Positions 55,972 to 64,000 of a DNA stretch of 64,000 bases are shown here, piece after piece. Positions within the stretch are counted from its first letter, which is position 1; each line of letters starts with the position of its first letter. Below the pieces are notes generated by a model, which was not told the DNA's origin, made no database searches, and saw only the letters and a program-made list of their open reading frames with translations. Origin of the DNA: Seohaeicola_A nanhaiensis (GTDB taxonomy: Bacteria; Pseudomonadota; Alphaproteobacteria; Rhodobacterales; Rhodobacteraceae); the NCBI RefSeq assembly GCF_042654245.1, contig NZ_JBHSGI010000033.1, positions 248,001 through 312,000 of the forward strand, in the 5' to 3' direction. Made by a program: the position numbers and the translations under genes.

Positions 55972-56805
55972 CTAAACCTCCGCCCGCATCCGGTGGGTCA
56001 GCGTCTCGGCCATGCGCACCAGGCGGGGACCGATCTCGCCGATCAGGCGGTCGACGGGCAGAAAACCCGAGGGACCGCCGAGGTTGAAGGCCAGCAGCGG
56101 GCCGCCCTTCTGCGGGCTGGGAAAAGGCACGGCGACGGAATGCACGCCGGGATTCCATTCGCCGAGGTTGGCGTAGAAGCCGCGTTCGGCGATCTCGGCG
56201 GCGGCCTGGCGGATGCCGTCGCGCAGGGCGGGCCAGGCCTCCTTGCCGGCGTGGCGGCGGATCTCGGCCAGCGCGCGGTCCCGTTCCTCTTCGGGGCAGG
56301 CGGCAAGCCAGGCGCGCCCCATCGCCGAACGGGCGAGAGAGATTCGCGAACCGACGCCAAGCTGCAGGGAGATCACGCTGGGGGTGCGGGCGCAGGCGAT
56401 ATAGGTCATCGTATGCGCGTCGCGCCCGCCAAGCGCCACCAGCACGCCCTCGCCGCAGCTGTCGGCCAGGTCCTGCATATGCGGCTGGGCGGCCTCGCGG
56501 ATCGGCAGGCCGGACAGGCAAGCATAGCCAAGGCTCAGCACCGGCACGCCCATCCGATACCGCCCGGTCGGCTTGTCATAGGTCAGATAGCCGGTTTCCA
56601 GCAGCGTGAAGGTCAGCCGCGAGACGGTCGAATTCGGCAGTCCGGTGCGTTCGGCGATGTCGCCGTTGCTCAGCCCCGCGCGGTCGTCGGGGCGAAAGGC
56701 GCGCAGCACCTCGAGCCCGCGATGCAGCGAGGTGATGAACTGGCGATCCGTCTGTGCCTCGCCGGGCGTGGTTTCGCCGGCGTCCGTGGTAACCCGCTTG
56801 CGCAA
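55972..56805 (-). CDS. IclR family transcriptional regulator
   Basis: A 277-residue regulator: N-terminal winged helix (about residues 24-85, FITSLHRGLEVLRAFRPDDR, then AERTGLPNSTVSRLTFTLLE) and C-terminal effector domain (about 105-270, with VLVALGGRDAHTMTYIACAR). No in-frame ATG precedes the HTH, so the start is a TTG at 56805, with GAGGA at 56816-56820 upstream. It is divergent from an acyl-CoA ligase gene over 181 bases, so it likely regulates it (inference). Confidence 0.88.
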   Translation of the reverse strand: MRKRVTTDAGETTPGEAQTDRQFITSLHRGLEVLRAFRPDDRAGLSNGDIAERTGLPNSTVSRLTFTLLETGYLTYDKPTGRYRMGVPVLSLGYACLSGLPIREAAQPHMQDLADSCGEGVLVALGGRDAHTMTYIACARTPSVISLQLGVGSRISLARSAMGRAWLAACPEEERDRALAEIRRHAGKEAWPALRDGIRQAAAEIAERGFYANLGEWNPGVHSVAVPFPSPQKGGPLLAFNLGGPSGFLPVDRLIGEIGPRLVRMAETLTHRMRAEV

Positions 56806-56837
56806 GGGTGATAATCCTCGTCCCTGTCTGTTTCCTC

Positions 56838-56856
56838 GGACGGTGTGCGCCCGTCC
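56838..56856. promoter_or_regulatory. Short inverted repeat between IclR and acyl-CoA ligase genes
   Basis: Arms GGACGG (56838-56843) and CCGTCC (56851-56856) with a seven-base spacer. It lies in the divergent control region, nearer the IclR start. It may be the IclR operator; GC-rich dyads also occur by chance here. Confidence 0.3.
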
Positions 56857-56986
56857 TTGGCCCCGGCGCACAGGATAGCCGCGCAAATCGCGCCGGGCCA
56901 GCCTGCATTTCGGTCAATCCATCCGGCTTGAGTGTCCTGGCGCGCCCGGTCATGATGCGGCTCCGGATCGGGAGAGGGAGGGAACG

Positions 56987-58681
56987 ATGGCGGAGCGGAT
57001 CGAGACCATGGGCGCGCCGGAAGGCGGCCTGTCGCTGGTGCGCGGCACGACAGATGTGCCGATGCTGGAGCTGACCATTCCCGGGCTGCTGCGGGCGGCG
57101 GTAAAGGCGCATGGCGCGCGCGAGGCTCTGGTCTTCCCCGGGCAGGAGGTGCGGCTGAGCTATCGCGCCTTCGCCGAGCGGGTCGATGCGCTGGCGGCCG
57201 GCTTCCTGGCGCTGGGTCTGAAGCAGGGCGAACGGGTCGGCATCTGGTCGCCCAACCGGCTGGAATGGGTGCTGACCCAGTTCGCCACCGCGCGGATCGG
57301 GGTGATCCTGGTCAACATCAACCCGGCCTACCGCGTGACCGAGCTGGAATATGCGCTGAACAAGGTGGGCTGCGTGGCACTGGTCACGGCGGCGCGATTC
57401 AAGTCCTCGGACTATCTGGCGATGCTGCGCGATCTTGCGCCCGAGCTGGCCACTGCCACGCCGGGTCAGTTGCAGGCCGCGCGCCTGCCGGCGCTGCGCG
57501 CGGTGATCGCCATGGGGGAAGAGGCGCAGCCGGGGATGCTGCGGTTTGACGACGTGGCGCGCACGCCGGATGTCGCGGCGCTGGACGCCATCGAGGCGAC
57601 GCTCGACCCGAACGACGCGATCAACATTCAGTTCACCTCGGGCACGACCGGGCGGCCCAAGGGCGCGACGCTGACCCATCGCAACATCGTCAACAACGCC
57701 GCCCAGGTCACCGCGCGCATTCATCTGACCGAGGCGGACCGGCTGTGCATTCCGGTGCCGCTCTACCATTGTTTCGGCATGGTGATGGGCGTGCTGGGCG
57801 CGGTCAGCAAGGGCGCGGCGAGGATCTTTCCGGGCGAAGCCTTCGAGCCGGCCAAGACGCTGGACGTGCTGGCGGCCGAGCGCTGCACCGCCTGCTATGG
57901 CGTGCCGACCATGTTCCTGGCGATGCTGCAGGATCTGGAGGACAATCCCCGCGATCTGACCTCCCTGCGCACCGGCATCATGGCGGGCGCGCTCTGCCCG
58001 GTCGAGATCATGCGCAAGGTGCAGGCGCGGATGCACATGACCGAGGTGACCATCTGCTATGGCATGACCGAGACCAGCCCGGTCTCCTTCCAGAGCTTCA
58101 CCGACGATCCGCTGGACAAGCGCTGCGAGACGGTGGGGCGGGTGCATCCGCATCTCGAGGTGAAGATCGTCGGCGAGGATGGCGCCATCGTGCCGGTCGG
58201 TCAGCGGGGCGAGCTGTGCACGCGCGGCTATTCGGTGATGCAGGGCTATTGGGACGAACCGGAGAAGACCGCCGAGAGCATCCGCGACGGCTGGATGTTC
58301 ACCGGCGATCTGGCCGAATTCGACGAACAGGGGTTCTGTTCCATCGTCGGGCGGGTCAAGGACATGATCATCCGCGGCGGCGAGAACGTCTATCCGCGCG
58401 AGGTGGAGGAGTTCCTGATGAGCCACCCGAAAGTGGCCGACGTGCAGGTCTTCGGGGGGCCGGACGAGAAATACGGCGAGGAGGTCTGCGCCTGGGTGGT
58501 GCCCGAGCGCCACCAGGAGGTGACCCCGGAAGAGATGCGCGCCTTTGCCAAGGACCGGATCGCCCATTTCAAGGTGCCGCGCTTCGTGCGGATCGTGACC
58601 GAGTTCCCGCTCACGGTCACCGGCAAGCCGCAGAAGTTCATCATGCGCGACAAGGAGATGGAGCTGCAGGGGCGGGCGTGA
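56987..58681 (+). CDS. Acyl-CoA ligase (AMP-forming, fatty acid type)
   Basis: A 564-residue adenylate-forming ligase. Motifs: INIQFTSGTTGRPKGATLTH (P-loop), CYGMTETSPVSFQSFTDDPL, GWMFTGDLAEFDEQGFCSIV, and GRVKDMIIRGGENVYPREVE. The catalytic lysine lies in TVTGKPQKFIMRDKEM near the end. The wording of the C-terminal half matches the AMP-binding group that acts on fatty or branched acyl chains. GGAGGGA precedes the ATG. Probably regulated by the divergent IclR. Confidence 0.92.
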   Translation: MAERIETMGAPEGGLSLVRGTTDVPMLELTIPGLLRAAVKAHGAREALVFPGQEVRLSYRAFAERVDALAAGFLALGLKQGERVGIWSPNRLEWVLTQFATARIGVILVNINPAYRVTELEYALNKVGCVALVTAARFKSSDYLAMLRDLAPELATATPGQLQAARLPALRAVIAMGEEAQPGMLRFDDVARTPDVAALDAIEATLDPNDAINIQFTSGTTGRPKGATLTHRNIVNNAAQVTARIHLTEADRLCIPVPLYHCFGMVMGVLGAVSKGAARIFPGEAFEPAKTLDVLAAERCTACYGVPTMFLAMLQDLEDNPRDLTSLRTGIMAGALCPVEIMRKVQARMHMTEVTICYGMTETSPVSFQSFTDDPLDKRCETVGRVHPHLEVKIVGEDGAIVPVGQRGELCTRGYSVMQGYWDEPEKTAESIRDGWMFTGDLAEFDEQGFCSIVGRVKDMIIRGGENVYPREVEEFLMSHPKVADVQVFGGPDEKYGEEVCAWVVPERHQEVTPEEMRAFAKDRIAHFKVPRFVRIVTEFPLTVTGKPQKFIMRDKEMELQGRA

Positions 58682-58856
58682 AGCGTAGTCCTCCCGGGAC
58701 CACCGCCGTTTTCCAGCCCGTCCGAATATCCGGCAGGCACAGACATTCATGCACGATTGTTCGGCGATTTTTGAAAGCGATGGTGCGCGGAAGCGGATGG
58801 CTTGGCCGCCCGCCTTGTTGCTAAGCTAAATCTGACGCAGCGGACGGGAGACCAAG

Positions 58857-60089
58857 ATGCAGGACATGGCCATTCTCTGGGAGTGGATCGCCTTCGCGGT
58901 GCGCTGGGTGCATGTGATCACCGCCATCGCCTGGATCGGTTCGTCGTTCTACTTCATCGCGCTCGACCTCGGCCTGCAAAAGGCGCCGCATCTGCCCAAG
59001 GGCGCCCATGGCGAGGAATGGCAGGTGCATGGCGGCGGCTTCTACCACATCCAGAAATACCTCGTCGCCCCGGCGCAGATGCCCGAGCACCTGACCTGGT
59101 TCAAATGGGAGAGCTATTCCACCTGGCTGAGCGGCGCGGCGATGCTGATGGTGGTCTACTGGGTCGGGGGCGAACTGTACCTGATCGACGCAAACAAAGC
59201 CGACCTTTCGCTGTGGCAGGGCATCGCCATCTCGGCTGGCTCGCTGACCATCGGCTGGCTGGTCTACGATTTCCTCTGCAAGTCGAAACTGGGCGAGCGT
59301 CCGACGGTGCTGATGCTGCTGCTCTTCGTGCTGCTGGTGATCATGGGCTGGGGCTACAACCAGATCTTCACCGGGCGCGCCATGATGCTCCATCTCGGCG
59401 CCTTCACGGCGACGATCATGACGGCCAACGTCTTTTTCATCATCATGCCGAACCAGCGGATCGTGGTGGCCGATCTAAAGGCGGGCCGGGTGCCGGACGC
59501 GAAATACGGCAAGATCGCCAAGCTGCGCTCGACCCACAACAACTACCTGACGCTGCCGGTCATCTTCCTGATGCTGTCCAACCACTACCCGCTGGCCTTC
59601 GCGACGCAATACAACTGGATCATCGCGGCCTTGGTCTTCCTAATGGGCGTCAGCATCCGCCATTACTTCAACACCATGCATTCCCGCCGCCCCGCACCCT
59701 ACTGGACCTGGCTGGTGACCGCTCTCCTGTTCGTCGCCATCGTCTGGCTGTCGGCAGCAGGCTATCGCCAGCCGGAGGAAGCGGCCGAGGCGCGGCTGAC
59801 CGCGACCCAGCAGGTCTATGCCGAGGCCGAGGGGTTCGACGCGGTGAAGGATATCGTGCTGGGCCGCTGTTCGATGTGCCACGCACGCGAACCCTTCTGG
59901 GAAGGGATGCGCTGGGCGCCCAAGGGCATCTACCTGGAAACCACTGCCGACATCACGGCGGCGGCCCGGCTGATCCATGTGCAGGCGGGGATCACCGAGG
60001 CGATGCCGCCGGCCAATGTCAGCTTCATCACGCCGGAAGAGCGCCAGACCATCGCGGCCTGGTATCGCGGTGCGACCGCAACCAACTGA
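58857..60089 (+). CDS. puuD: Urate hydroxylase PuuD (membrane-bound, cytochrome c type)
   Basis: Oxidises urate to 5-hydroxyisourate at the inner membrane and passes electrons to a respiratory cytochrome. The 410-residue protein has about eight N-terminal membrane segments (WVHVITAIAWIGSSFYFIAL, MLLLFVLLVIMGWGYNQIFT) forming the DUF989 domain. A C-terminal cytochrome c domain carries the haem motif C338-S-M-C341-H342. The segment MPPANVSFITPEERQTIAAW is typical. It is the first step for uraH, puuE-uraD and allA 35-40 kb away, so the pathway is split over two loci. ACGGGAGA lies before the ATG. Confidence 0.94.
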   Translation: MQDMAILWEWIAFAVRWVHVITAIAWIGSSFYFIALDLGLQKAPHLPKGAHGEEWQVHGGGFYHIQKYLVAPAQMPEHLTWFKWESYSTWLSGAAMLMVVYWVGGELYLIDANKADLSLWQGIAISAGSLTIGWLVYDFLCKSKLGERPTVLMLLLFVLLVIMGWGYNQIFTGRAMMLHLGAFTATIMTANVFFIIMPNQRIVVADLKAGRVPDAKYGKIAKLRSTHNNYLTLPVIFLMLSNHYPLAFATQYNWIIAALVFLMGVSIRHYFNTMHSRRPAPYWTWLVTALLFVAIVWLSAAGYRQPEEAAEARLTATQQVYAEAEGFDAVKDIVLGRCSMCHAREPFWEGMRWAPKGIYLETTADITAAARLIHVQAGITEAMPPANVSFITPEERQTIAAWYRGATATN

Positions 60090-60179
60090 GCGAGCGCGGC
60101 GTCACGATTGCGTGCAGGGGTGGCGCAGGGCCGCAAAAGGCATAAGGTGGCGCCCGATCTCACCACCGAGGAAGCCGCG

Positions 60180-61055
60180 ATGACCGAGACCTATACCCCG
60201 CCCGCCGTCTGGACATGGAACAAGGCCAGCGGTGGCCAGTTCGCCAGCATCAACCGCCCGATCTCCGGCCCGACCCATGACAAGGAGCTGCCGGTCGGCA
60301 AGCACCCGCTTCAGCTCTATTCGCTGGCAACGCCCAACGGGGTGAAGGTGACCATGCTGCTGGAAGAGCTGCTGGCGGCAGGCCACACCGGCGCCGAATA
60401 CGACGCCTGGCTGATCAAGATCGGCGATGGCGAACAATTCGGATCGGGCTTCGTCGCCGTCAACCCCAACTCCAAGATCCCGGCCCTGATGGACCATTCG
60501 GTAAACCCGCCGCAGCGGGTCTTCGAATCGGGGTCGATCATGCTCTACCTCTCCGAAAAGTTCGGCGGGGCCTTCATGCCCAAGGACCCGGCGGCGCGCA
60601 CCGAATGCATGTCCTGGATGTTCTGGCTGATGGGCAGCGCGCCCTATCTTGGCGGCGGCTTCGGACATTTCTATGCCTATGCGCCCGAGAAGTGGGAATA
60701 TCCGATCGACCGCTTCACGATGGAGGCCAAGCGCCAGCTGGACGTGCTGGACCGCCATCTGGCCGAGCGTGAATGGATGGCGGGCGATGCCTATTCACTG
60801 GCCGACATGATCATCTGGCCCTGGTATGGCCAGCTGGTGCTGGGACGGCTCTATTCGGCGGCCGAATTCCTGGATGTCGAAAGCTACAAGAACGTGATGC
60901 GCTGGGCGAAGGTCATCGACAAACGTCCGGCGACATTGCGCGGGCGAATGGTGAACCGCACCTTCGGCGAGCCCTCGCTGCAGCTGCACGAGCGGCACGA
61001 CGCCTCCGACTTCGACACGAAGACGCAGGACAAGCTGGCGCCGTCCGACGGCTGA
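60180..61055 (+). CDS. yghU: Glutathione-dependent disulfide-bond oxidoreductase (YghU type GST)
   Basis: A 291-residue GST of the Nu/YghU class, which reduces organic disulfides using two bound glutathiones. The characteristic N-terminal extension YTPPAVWTWNKASGGQFASI leads into ELPVGKHPLQLYSLATPNGV and KVTMLLEELL, and then FVAVNPNSKIPALMDHS and FESGSIMLYLSEKFGG. It begins 91 bases after puuD on the same strand, but I know of no functional link. Confidence 0.92.
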   Translation: MTETYTPPAVWTWNKASGGQFASINRPISGPTHDKELPVGKHPLQLYSLATPNGVKVTMLLEELLAAGHTGAEYDAWLIKIGDGEQFGSGFVAVNPNSKIPALMDHSVNPPQRVFESGSIMLYLSEKFGGAFMPKDPAARTECMSWMFWLMGSAPYLGGGFGHFYAYAPEKWEYPIDRFTMEAKRQLDVLDRHLAEREWMAGDAYSLADMIIWPWYGQLVLGRLYSAAEFLDVESYKNVMRWAKVIDKRPATLRGRMVNRTFGEPSLQLHERHDASDFDTKTQDKLAPSDG

Positions 61056-61174
61056 CTGCGGCAATGCGTCCGCTGGACGGCGGGCGCGGGCCGGGGCAGG
61101 CTGGTGGGGTGCGCGCCTCCGGAGTTCCACCGGGAACAGGAGCCGCGCCTCCCAGCCAAAATTGGAGACATGCG

Positions 61175-61678
61175 ATGATCCGTTCTGCGGAAACCTTCGC
61201 GCGTTCCGCCCATGCGGGCCAGTTCCGCAAGGGGGCCGCGCGCCTGCCCTATGACACCCACCTGGCCGAAGTGGCCGATTTCGTGACCCGGCACGGCGGC
61301 GATCCGGCGGCGGTGGCCGCTGCCTGGCTGCATGACACGGTTGAGGACACCGAGGTGAGCTTTGCCGACCTCGAGGCGAAGTTCGGGGCTGAGGTCACGG
61401 GTCTGGTGCGCGAACTGACCGACGACAAGGCGCTCGCCAAGGCCGAGCGCAAGCGGATGCAGGTGGTTCATGCGCCCGGCAAATCGCCCAAGGCGGCGCT
61501 GGTCAAGCTGGGCGACAAGACGTCGAACGTGCGCTCGCTGAGGCTGAACCCGCCGGGCTGGCCGCCCGAACGCATCGCCGCTTATGTCGCCTGGGCCGCG
61601 CAGGTGGTGGGCGCGCTGCCGCCGCAGTCCGAGGCCGCGCTGGCCGAGTTCCGCGCGGCGGTGGCGCTGCACGACTAA
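61175..61678 (+). CDS. HD domain phosphohydrolase, MESH1-like small alarmone hydrolase
   Basis: A 167-residue single-domain protein matching the hydrolase domain of SpoT/Rel. It has H29 (YDTHLAEVADFV), the HD pair H53-D54 in WLHDTVEDTEV with E57-D58, and D114/N118 in LVKLGDKTSNVRSL. This is the (p)ppGpp hydrolase signature set. There is no synthetase, TGS or ACT domain, so it resembles MESH1-type single-domain hydrolases. GGAGA at 61164-61168 is the ribosome site. The substrate may be (p)ppGpp, NADPH or another nucleotide (not determined). Confidence 0.85.
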   Translation: MIRSAETFARSAHAGQFRKGAARLPYDTHLAEVADFVTRHGGDPAAVAAAWLHDTVEDTEVSFADLEAKFGAEVTGLVRELTDDKALAKAERKRMQVVHAPGKSPKAALVKLGDKTSNVRSLRLNPPGWPPERIAAYVAWAAQVVGALPPQSEAALAEFRAAVALHD

Positions 61679-61681
61679 GGG

Positions 61682-62491
61682 TCAGGCGGGGGTGGCGGTG
61701 GCGCTCATGCAGAGCCTGCCGTTCGGGCCGCGCACCCAGAGGTCCTGGCCGTTCCGGCAGATCGTGGCGGACTCGCTGTGCATCAGCGGGGATGCGGCGC
61801 GGAAGGCGAAGGTGGCCAGCGGCCCCATCATCTCGGTCGCCATCAGGATCATCAGCTGGGCGAGCAGGGGTCCGTGCACCACCAGCCCGTCATAGCCCTC
61901 GACGTCGCGGGCATAATCCAGATCGTAATGGATGCGGTGCCCGTTCAGGGTGAGAGCGGAATAGCGGAACAGCAGGGTCGAATCAAACAGCGCCTCGCGG
62001 GCGTCGGTTTCGTCTGTCCGTGCCTCAGGTGCGTCAGGGCGCGGCGCATTGGGGTCGGGGTCTTCGCGATAGACGAGATCCTGCCACTCGCTCAGACAAG
62101 GCGTGCCGTCCTGAAGTATCTCATGGCGCAGGGTGACAAAGCCAAGCGGGCCGCTGCGGCCGGTCTTGCGATCGACAGCCTCGACCCGGCTGACTTTTTC
62201 TGCGGCGCGGCCGGCGATCAGCGGTTTGTGAAAGGTGAGACGCCCGCCGGCCCACATCCGACGCGGCAGGCCAAGATCGGGGATCAGGCCCTGCCCGGTC
62301 TTGGGGTGGCCGTCGCGCCCGAGGCCTCCGGGGGGCTGCGGTGCCCAGAAATAGATCTGATGAAAGAAGGGCGGCAGGGGCGTCCCTGCGGCGATATCGC
62401 CGGCCTGTCCCAGCGCCACCTGCAACGCAGCGGCGCGGGCGGGGTCGAGGACATCGGTCAGCTTTTCGGTCGTGTCGGAAGATGCGATCAT
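61682..62491 (-). CDS. MaoC/FAS1-like dehydratase (hot-dog fold)
   Basis: A 269-residue acyl-CoA hydratase/dehydratase-type protein with two hot-dog halves. The N-terminal half (about residues 10-140) contains LPPFFHQIYFWAPQPPGGLG, GLPRRMWAGGRLTFHKPLI. The C-terminal half has the MaoC-like catalytic pair in FRYSALTLNGHRIHYDLDYA and YDGLVVHGPLLAQLMILMA. Relatives are annotated as mesaconyl-CoA (C4) hydratase or HTD2-like. It is divergent from the VOC gene by 42 bases. Confidence 0.82.
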   Translation of the reverse strand: MIASSDTTEKLTDVLDPARAAALQVALGQAGDIAAGTPLPPFFHQIYFWAPQPPGGLGRDGHPKTGQGLIPDLGLPRRMWAGGRLTFHKPLIAGRAAEKVSRVEAVDRKTGRSGPLGFVTLRHEILQDGTPCLSEWQDLVYREDPDPNAPRPDAPEARTDETDAREALFDSTLLFRYSALTLNGHRIHYDLDYARDVEGYDGLVVHGPLLAQLMILMATEMMGPLATFAFRAASPLMHSESATICRNGQDLWVRGPNGRLCMSATATPA

Positions 62492-62533
62492 GGCAGAACC
62501 CTAGAGTCGAAAATAAGGCTGAGCAATATCCAC

Positions 62534-62932
62534 ATGGCACCCACCCTGACCTCACTCGACCACCTTGTGCTGACCGTGGCCGACATCGGCGCGACGGTGG
62601 CCTTCTACACCGATGTTCTGGGCATGCGGGCCGAGGTGTTTCATCCGGCCGATGGCTCTCGCCGCCATGCGCTGGTGTTCGGCCGCCAGAAGATCAACCT
62701 GCACCCGAAGGGTGGCGAGTTCGATCCCAAGGCCGCGCATCCTGCACCGGGCACGGCCGATCTCTGCTTTCTCACCGCGACTCCGCTGACAGACTGGCAG
62801 GCCCATCTGGCAGCCTGCGGGGTAGAGTTGGAAGAGGGGCCGGTGCGGCGCACCGGGGCGACGGGGCCGATCCTGTCGCTTTATCTGCGCGACCCGGACG
62901 GCAACCTGATCGAAGTGTCGAATCCGCTCTAG
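62534..62932 (+). CDS. VOC family protein (glyoxalase/dioxygenase fold)
   Basis: A 132-residue protein with the vicinal-oxygen-chelate fold: LTSLDHLVLTVADIGATVAF at the start (metal His), INLHPKGGEFDPKAAHPAPG, and SLYLRDPDGNLIEVSNPL (metal Glu in LIEVS). It resembles small VOC proteins annotated as virulence or fosfomycin-type. The reaction is not predictable. Its stop overlaps the convergent FMN reductase stop (CTAG). Confidence 0.85.
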   Translation: MAPTLTSLDHLVLTVADIGATVAFYTDVLGMRAEVFHPADGSRRHALVFGRQKINLHPKGGEFDPKAAHPAPGTADLCFLTATPLTDWQAHLAACGVELEEGPVRRTGATGPILSLYLRDPDGNLIEVSNPL

Positions 62933-63471
62933 CGCTCGGCGGCCGCGCGCAGCCGGTCCATCAGCACGCCCAGCGTCTTCAGATAGCGTTCAGAGGTCAG
63001 CCGACCCTGGGCGTCGAACTGGTTGCGGCTGTCGGCGACGTGCAGCTCGGGCCCGGTCAGCAGATGCGGCTCGAAGGGCACCAGCAGGCTGCGCAGGATC
63101 ATCTGCGAGCGTTCGCCGCCAGCCCGCCCGCCGGCCGCCGACATCACCGCGACCGGCTTTCCGGCCCAGGGGTTGGCCTCGGTCCGGCTGACCCAGTCGA
63201 GCGCGTTCTTCATCACACCGGAAGGCCCCTTGTTGTATTCGGGGCAGGAGATGGCCACCGCGTCGGCGTCGGCGATCTGGTCGGCCAGCGTCCGGACCGG
63301 GGCCGGGATGCCCTCGGCCTCTTCCAGATCGCCGTCGTAGAGCGGCAGGCGCAGGTCGGCGACGGTCAGCCGTTCTGGGTCGAACAGCCGGGCGGCCTCA
63401 TGCGCCAGCTTGCGGTTGGTCGCCCCGGCCCGCAGCGAGCCGGAGACGATCAGCAAGTGATGCCGGGCCAT
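62929..63471 (-). CDS. NADPH-dependent FMN reductase
   Basis: A 180-residue flavodoxin-fold reductase: LLIVSGSLRAGATNRKLAHE (FMN phosphate loop) near the start, and AISCPEYNKGPSGVMKNALD (isoalloxazine loop), then KPVAVMSAAGGRAGGERSQM. Similar proteins reduce quinones, chromate or azo compounds (ChrR/YieF type). It precedes nothing on its strand within the operon; the OmpA gene ends 14 bases before it. Confidence 0.9.
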   Translation of the reverse strand: MARHHLLIVSGSLRAGATNRKLAHEAARLFDPERLTVADLRLPLYDGDLEEAEGIPAPVRTLADQIADADAVAISCPEYNKGPSGVMKNALDWVSRTEANPWAGKPVAVMSAAGGRAGGERSQMILRSLLVPFEPHLLTGPELHVADSRNQFDAQGRLTSERYLKTLGVLMDRLRAAAER

Positions 63472-63485
63472 GCCGCAGCGATCCG

Positions 63486-64000
63486 TCAGCGCGTCGGGAT
63501 GATGACGACTTCGACGCGCCGGTTCCTGGCCCGCCCCTCGGGGGTGAGGTTCGAGGCGATCGGCGAATCCTCGCCACGGCCGATGGCCTGCACACGGCTG
63601 GCCGAAACGCCCGCGCCGATCAGCACGCTGGCCACCGAGCTGGCGCGGCGTTCGGACAGATCCTGGTTGTAGGCCGCCTCGCCGGTGTTGTCGGTATGGC
63701 CGACGACCTGAACGGTCGAATTCGGATAGGCCCTCAGGTTGCTCGCCAGGGCGCCGATATCGCGCTGCAGGTCGGGGCGCACCGCAAAGCTGTCGGTCGC
63801 GAAAAGGATGTCCTGCGGCAGGGATACGATCAGCCGGTCGCCGGTGTTCGTGATGGTGCCGTTGCTCATCGAGGCGCGCAGTTCCGCCTCCTGCTTGTCG
63901 AGGTTCGAGCCGATCAGCCCGCCGGCGATCCCACCGATGGCCGCCCCGGCGACGGTCGCCTCCGTATCCTTGCCGATCAGCTGGCCAAGTGCCGCGCCGA
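63486..64000 (-). CDS. OmpA family protein with glycine-zipper region, 5' part missing (window edge)
   Basis: The visible 171 C-terminal residues begin with a glycine-zipper segment (GAALGQLIGKDTEATVAGAA, then IGGIAGGLIGSNLDKQEAEL), typical of an outer-membrane lipoprotein. The OmpA C-like peptidoglycan-binding domain follows: DILFATDSFAVRPDLQRDIG, VQVVGHTDNTGEAAYNQDLS, and RASSVASVLIGAGV, then NRRVEVVIIPTR at the end. It would tether the outer membrane to the peptidoglycan (YiaD-like). The start lies outside the window. Confidence 0.9.
   Translation of the reverse strand, partial: GAALGQLIGKDTEATVAGAAIGGIAGGLIGSNLDKQEAELRASMSNGTITNTGDRLIVSLPQDILFATDSFAVRPDLQRDIGALASNLRAYPNSTVQVVGHTDNTGEAAYNQDLSERRASSVASVLIGAGVSASRVQAIGRGEDSPIASNLTPEGRARNRRVEVVIIPTR

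Overview
The window reads as chromosomal DNA of an alphaproteobacterium, most likely Rhodobacterales (Paracoccus/Rhodobacter-like). The evidence is high GC, gene-dense layout, many ATGA/TGATG overlaps, trxB divergent from an Lrp/AsnC regulator, DUF2794, a tamA-tamB pair, XylFHG-type sugar ABC genes and several TRAP and IclR systems. No rRNA, tRNA, CRISPR array, transposase or prophage was seen. About 61 genes are supported, two of them cut by the window edges (trxB at the left, an OmpA-family gene at the right), and one is a pseudogene.

Layout. 1-5.8 kb: trxB, Lrp and PaaX regulators, DUF2794, an M17 peptidase plus NlpC/P60 pair, beta-carbonic anhydrase. 5.8-15.6 kb: a DUF4139 exported protein, a gamma-glutamyltransferase-family enzyme, and tamB/tamA for outer-membrane biogenesis. 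15.6-19 kb: LysR and TetR regulators, a 580-base non-coding stretch, and a GAF/HisKA_2 kinase. 18.9-24.8 kb: purine (urate/allantoin) catabolism: uraH, a puuE-uraD fusion, allA, an NCS2 permease, a GAPDH-like gene and (S)-ureidoglycine aminohydrolase; the urate hydroxylase puuD lies apart at 58.9 kb. 25-31.9 kb: a secreted unknown, then an IclR regulator divergent from a Rieske oxygenase and a glutamine-synthetase-like ligase, a DUF3095 protein and an MFS transporter. 32-40 kb: asd, a sugar ABC transporter with glucokinase, a ROK repressor with a perfect operator, and a VCBS-repeat protein.

40-46 kb is one leftward operon: TetR, TRAP transporter (dctP-dctQ-dctM), cyclase-family hydrolase, FAH-family enzyme and OsmC, so import and hydrolytic breakdown of an unidentified organic acid. 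46-48.8 kb: phnF-like repressor divergent from a DMT permease and phnM (phosphonate-related), around a perfect inverted repeat. 48.9-64 kb: two acyl-CoA ligases, a broken adenylate cyclase gene, MFS transporter, small outer-membrane barrel, nitronate monooxygenase, HNH endonuclease, IclR, puuD, a YghU-type GST, a single-domain HD alarmone-hydrolase-like protein, a MaoC-like dehydratase, VOC protein, FMN reductase and OmpA.

The most interesting signals are the Rieske plus GS-like pair, which recalls aniline-type N-glutamylation/oxidation systems; the phnF-permease-phnM unit without C-P lyase genes nearby; the shared candidate operator half-sites in the purine region; the internally deleted cyclase; the solo HNH protein; and the TRAP/cyclase/FAH operon. 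All identifications are from reading motifs; no database search was possible.
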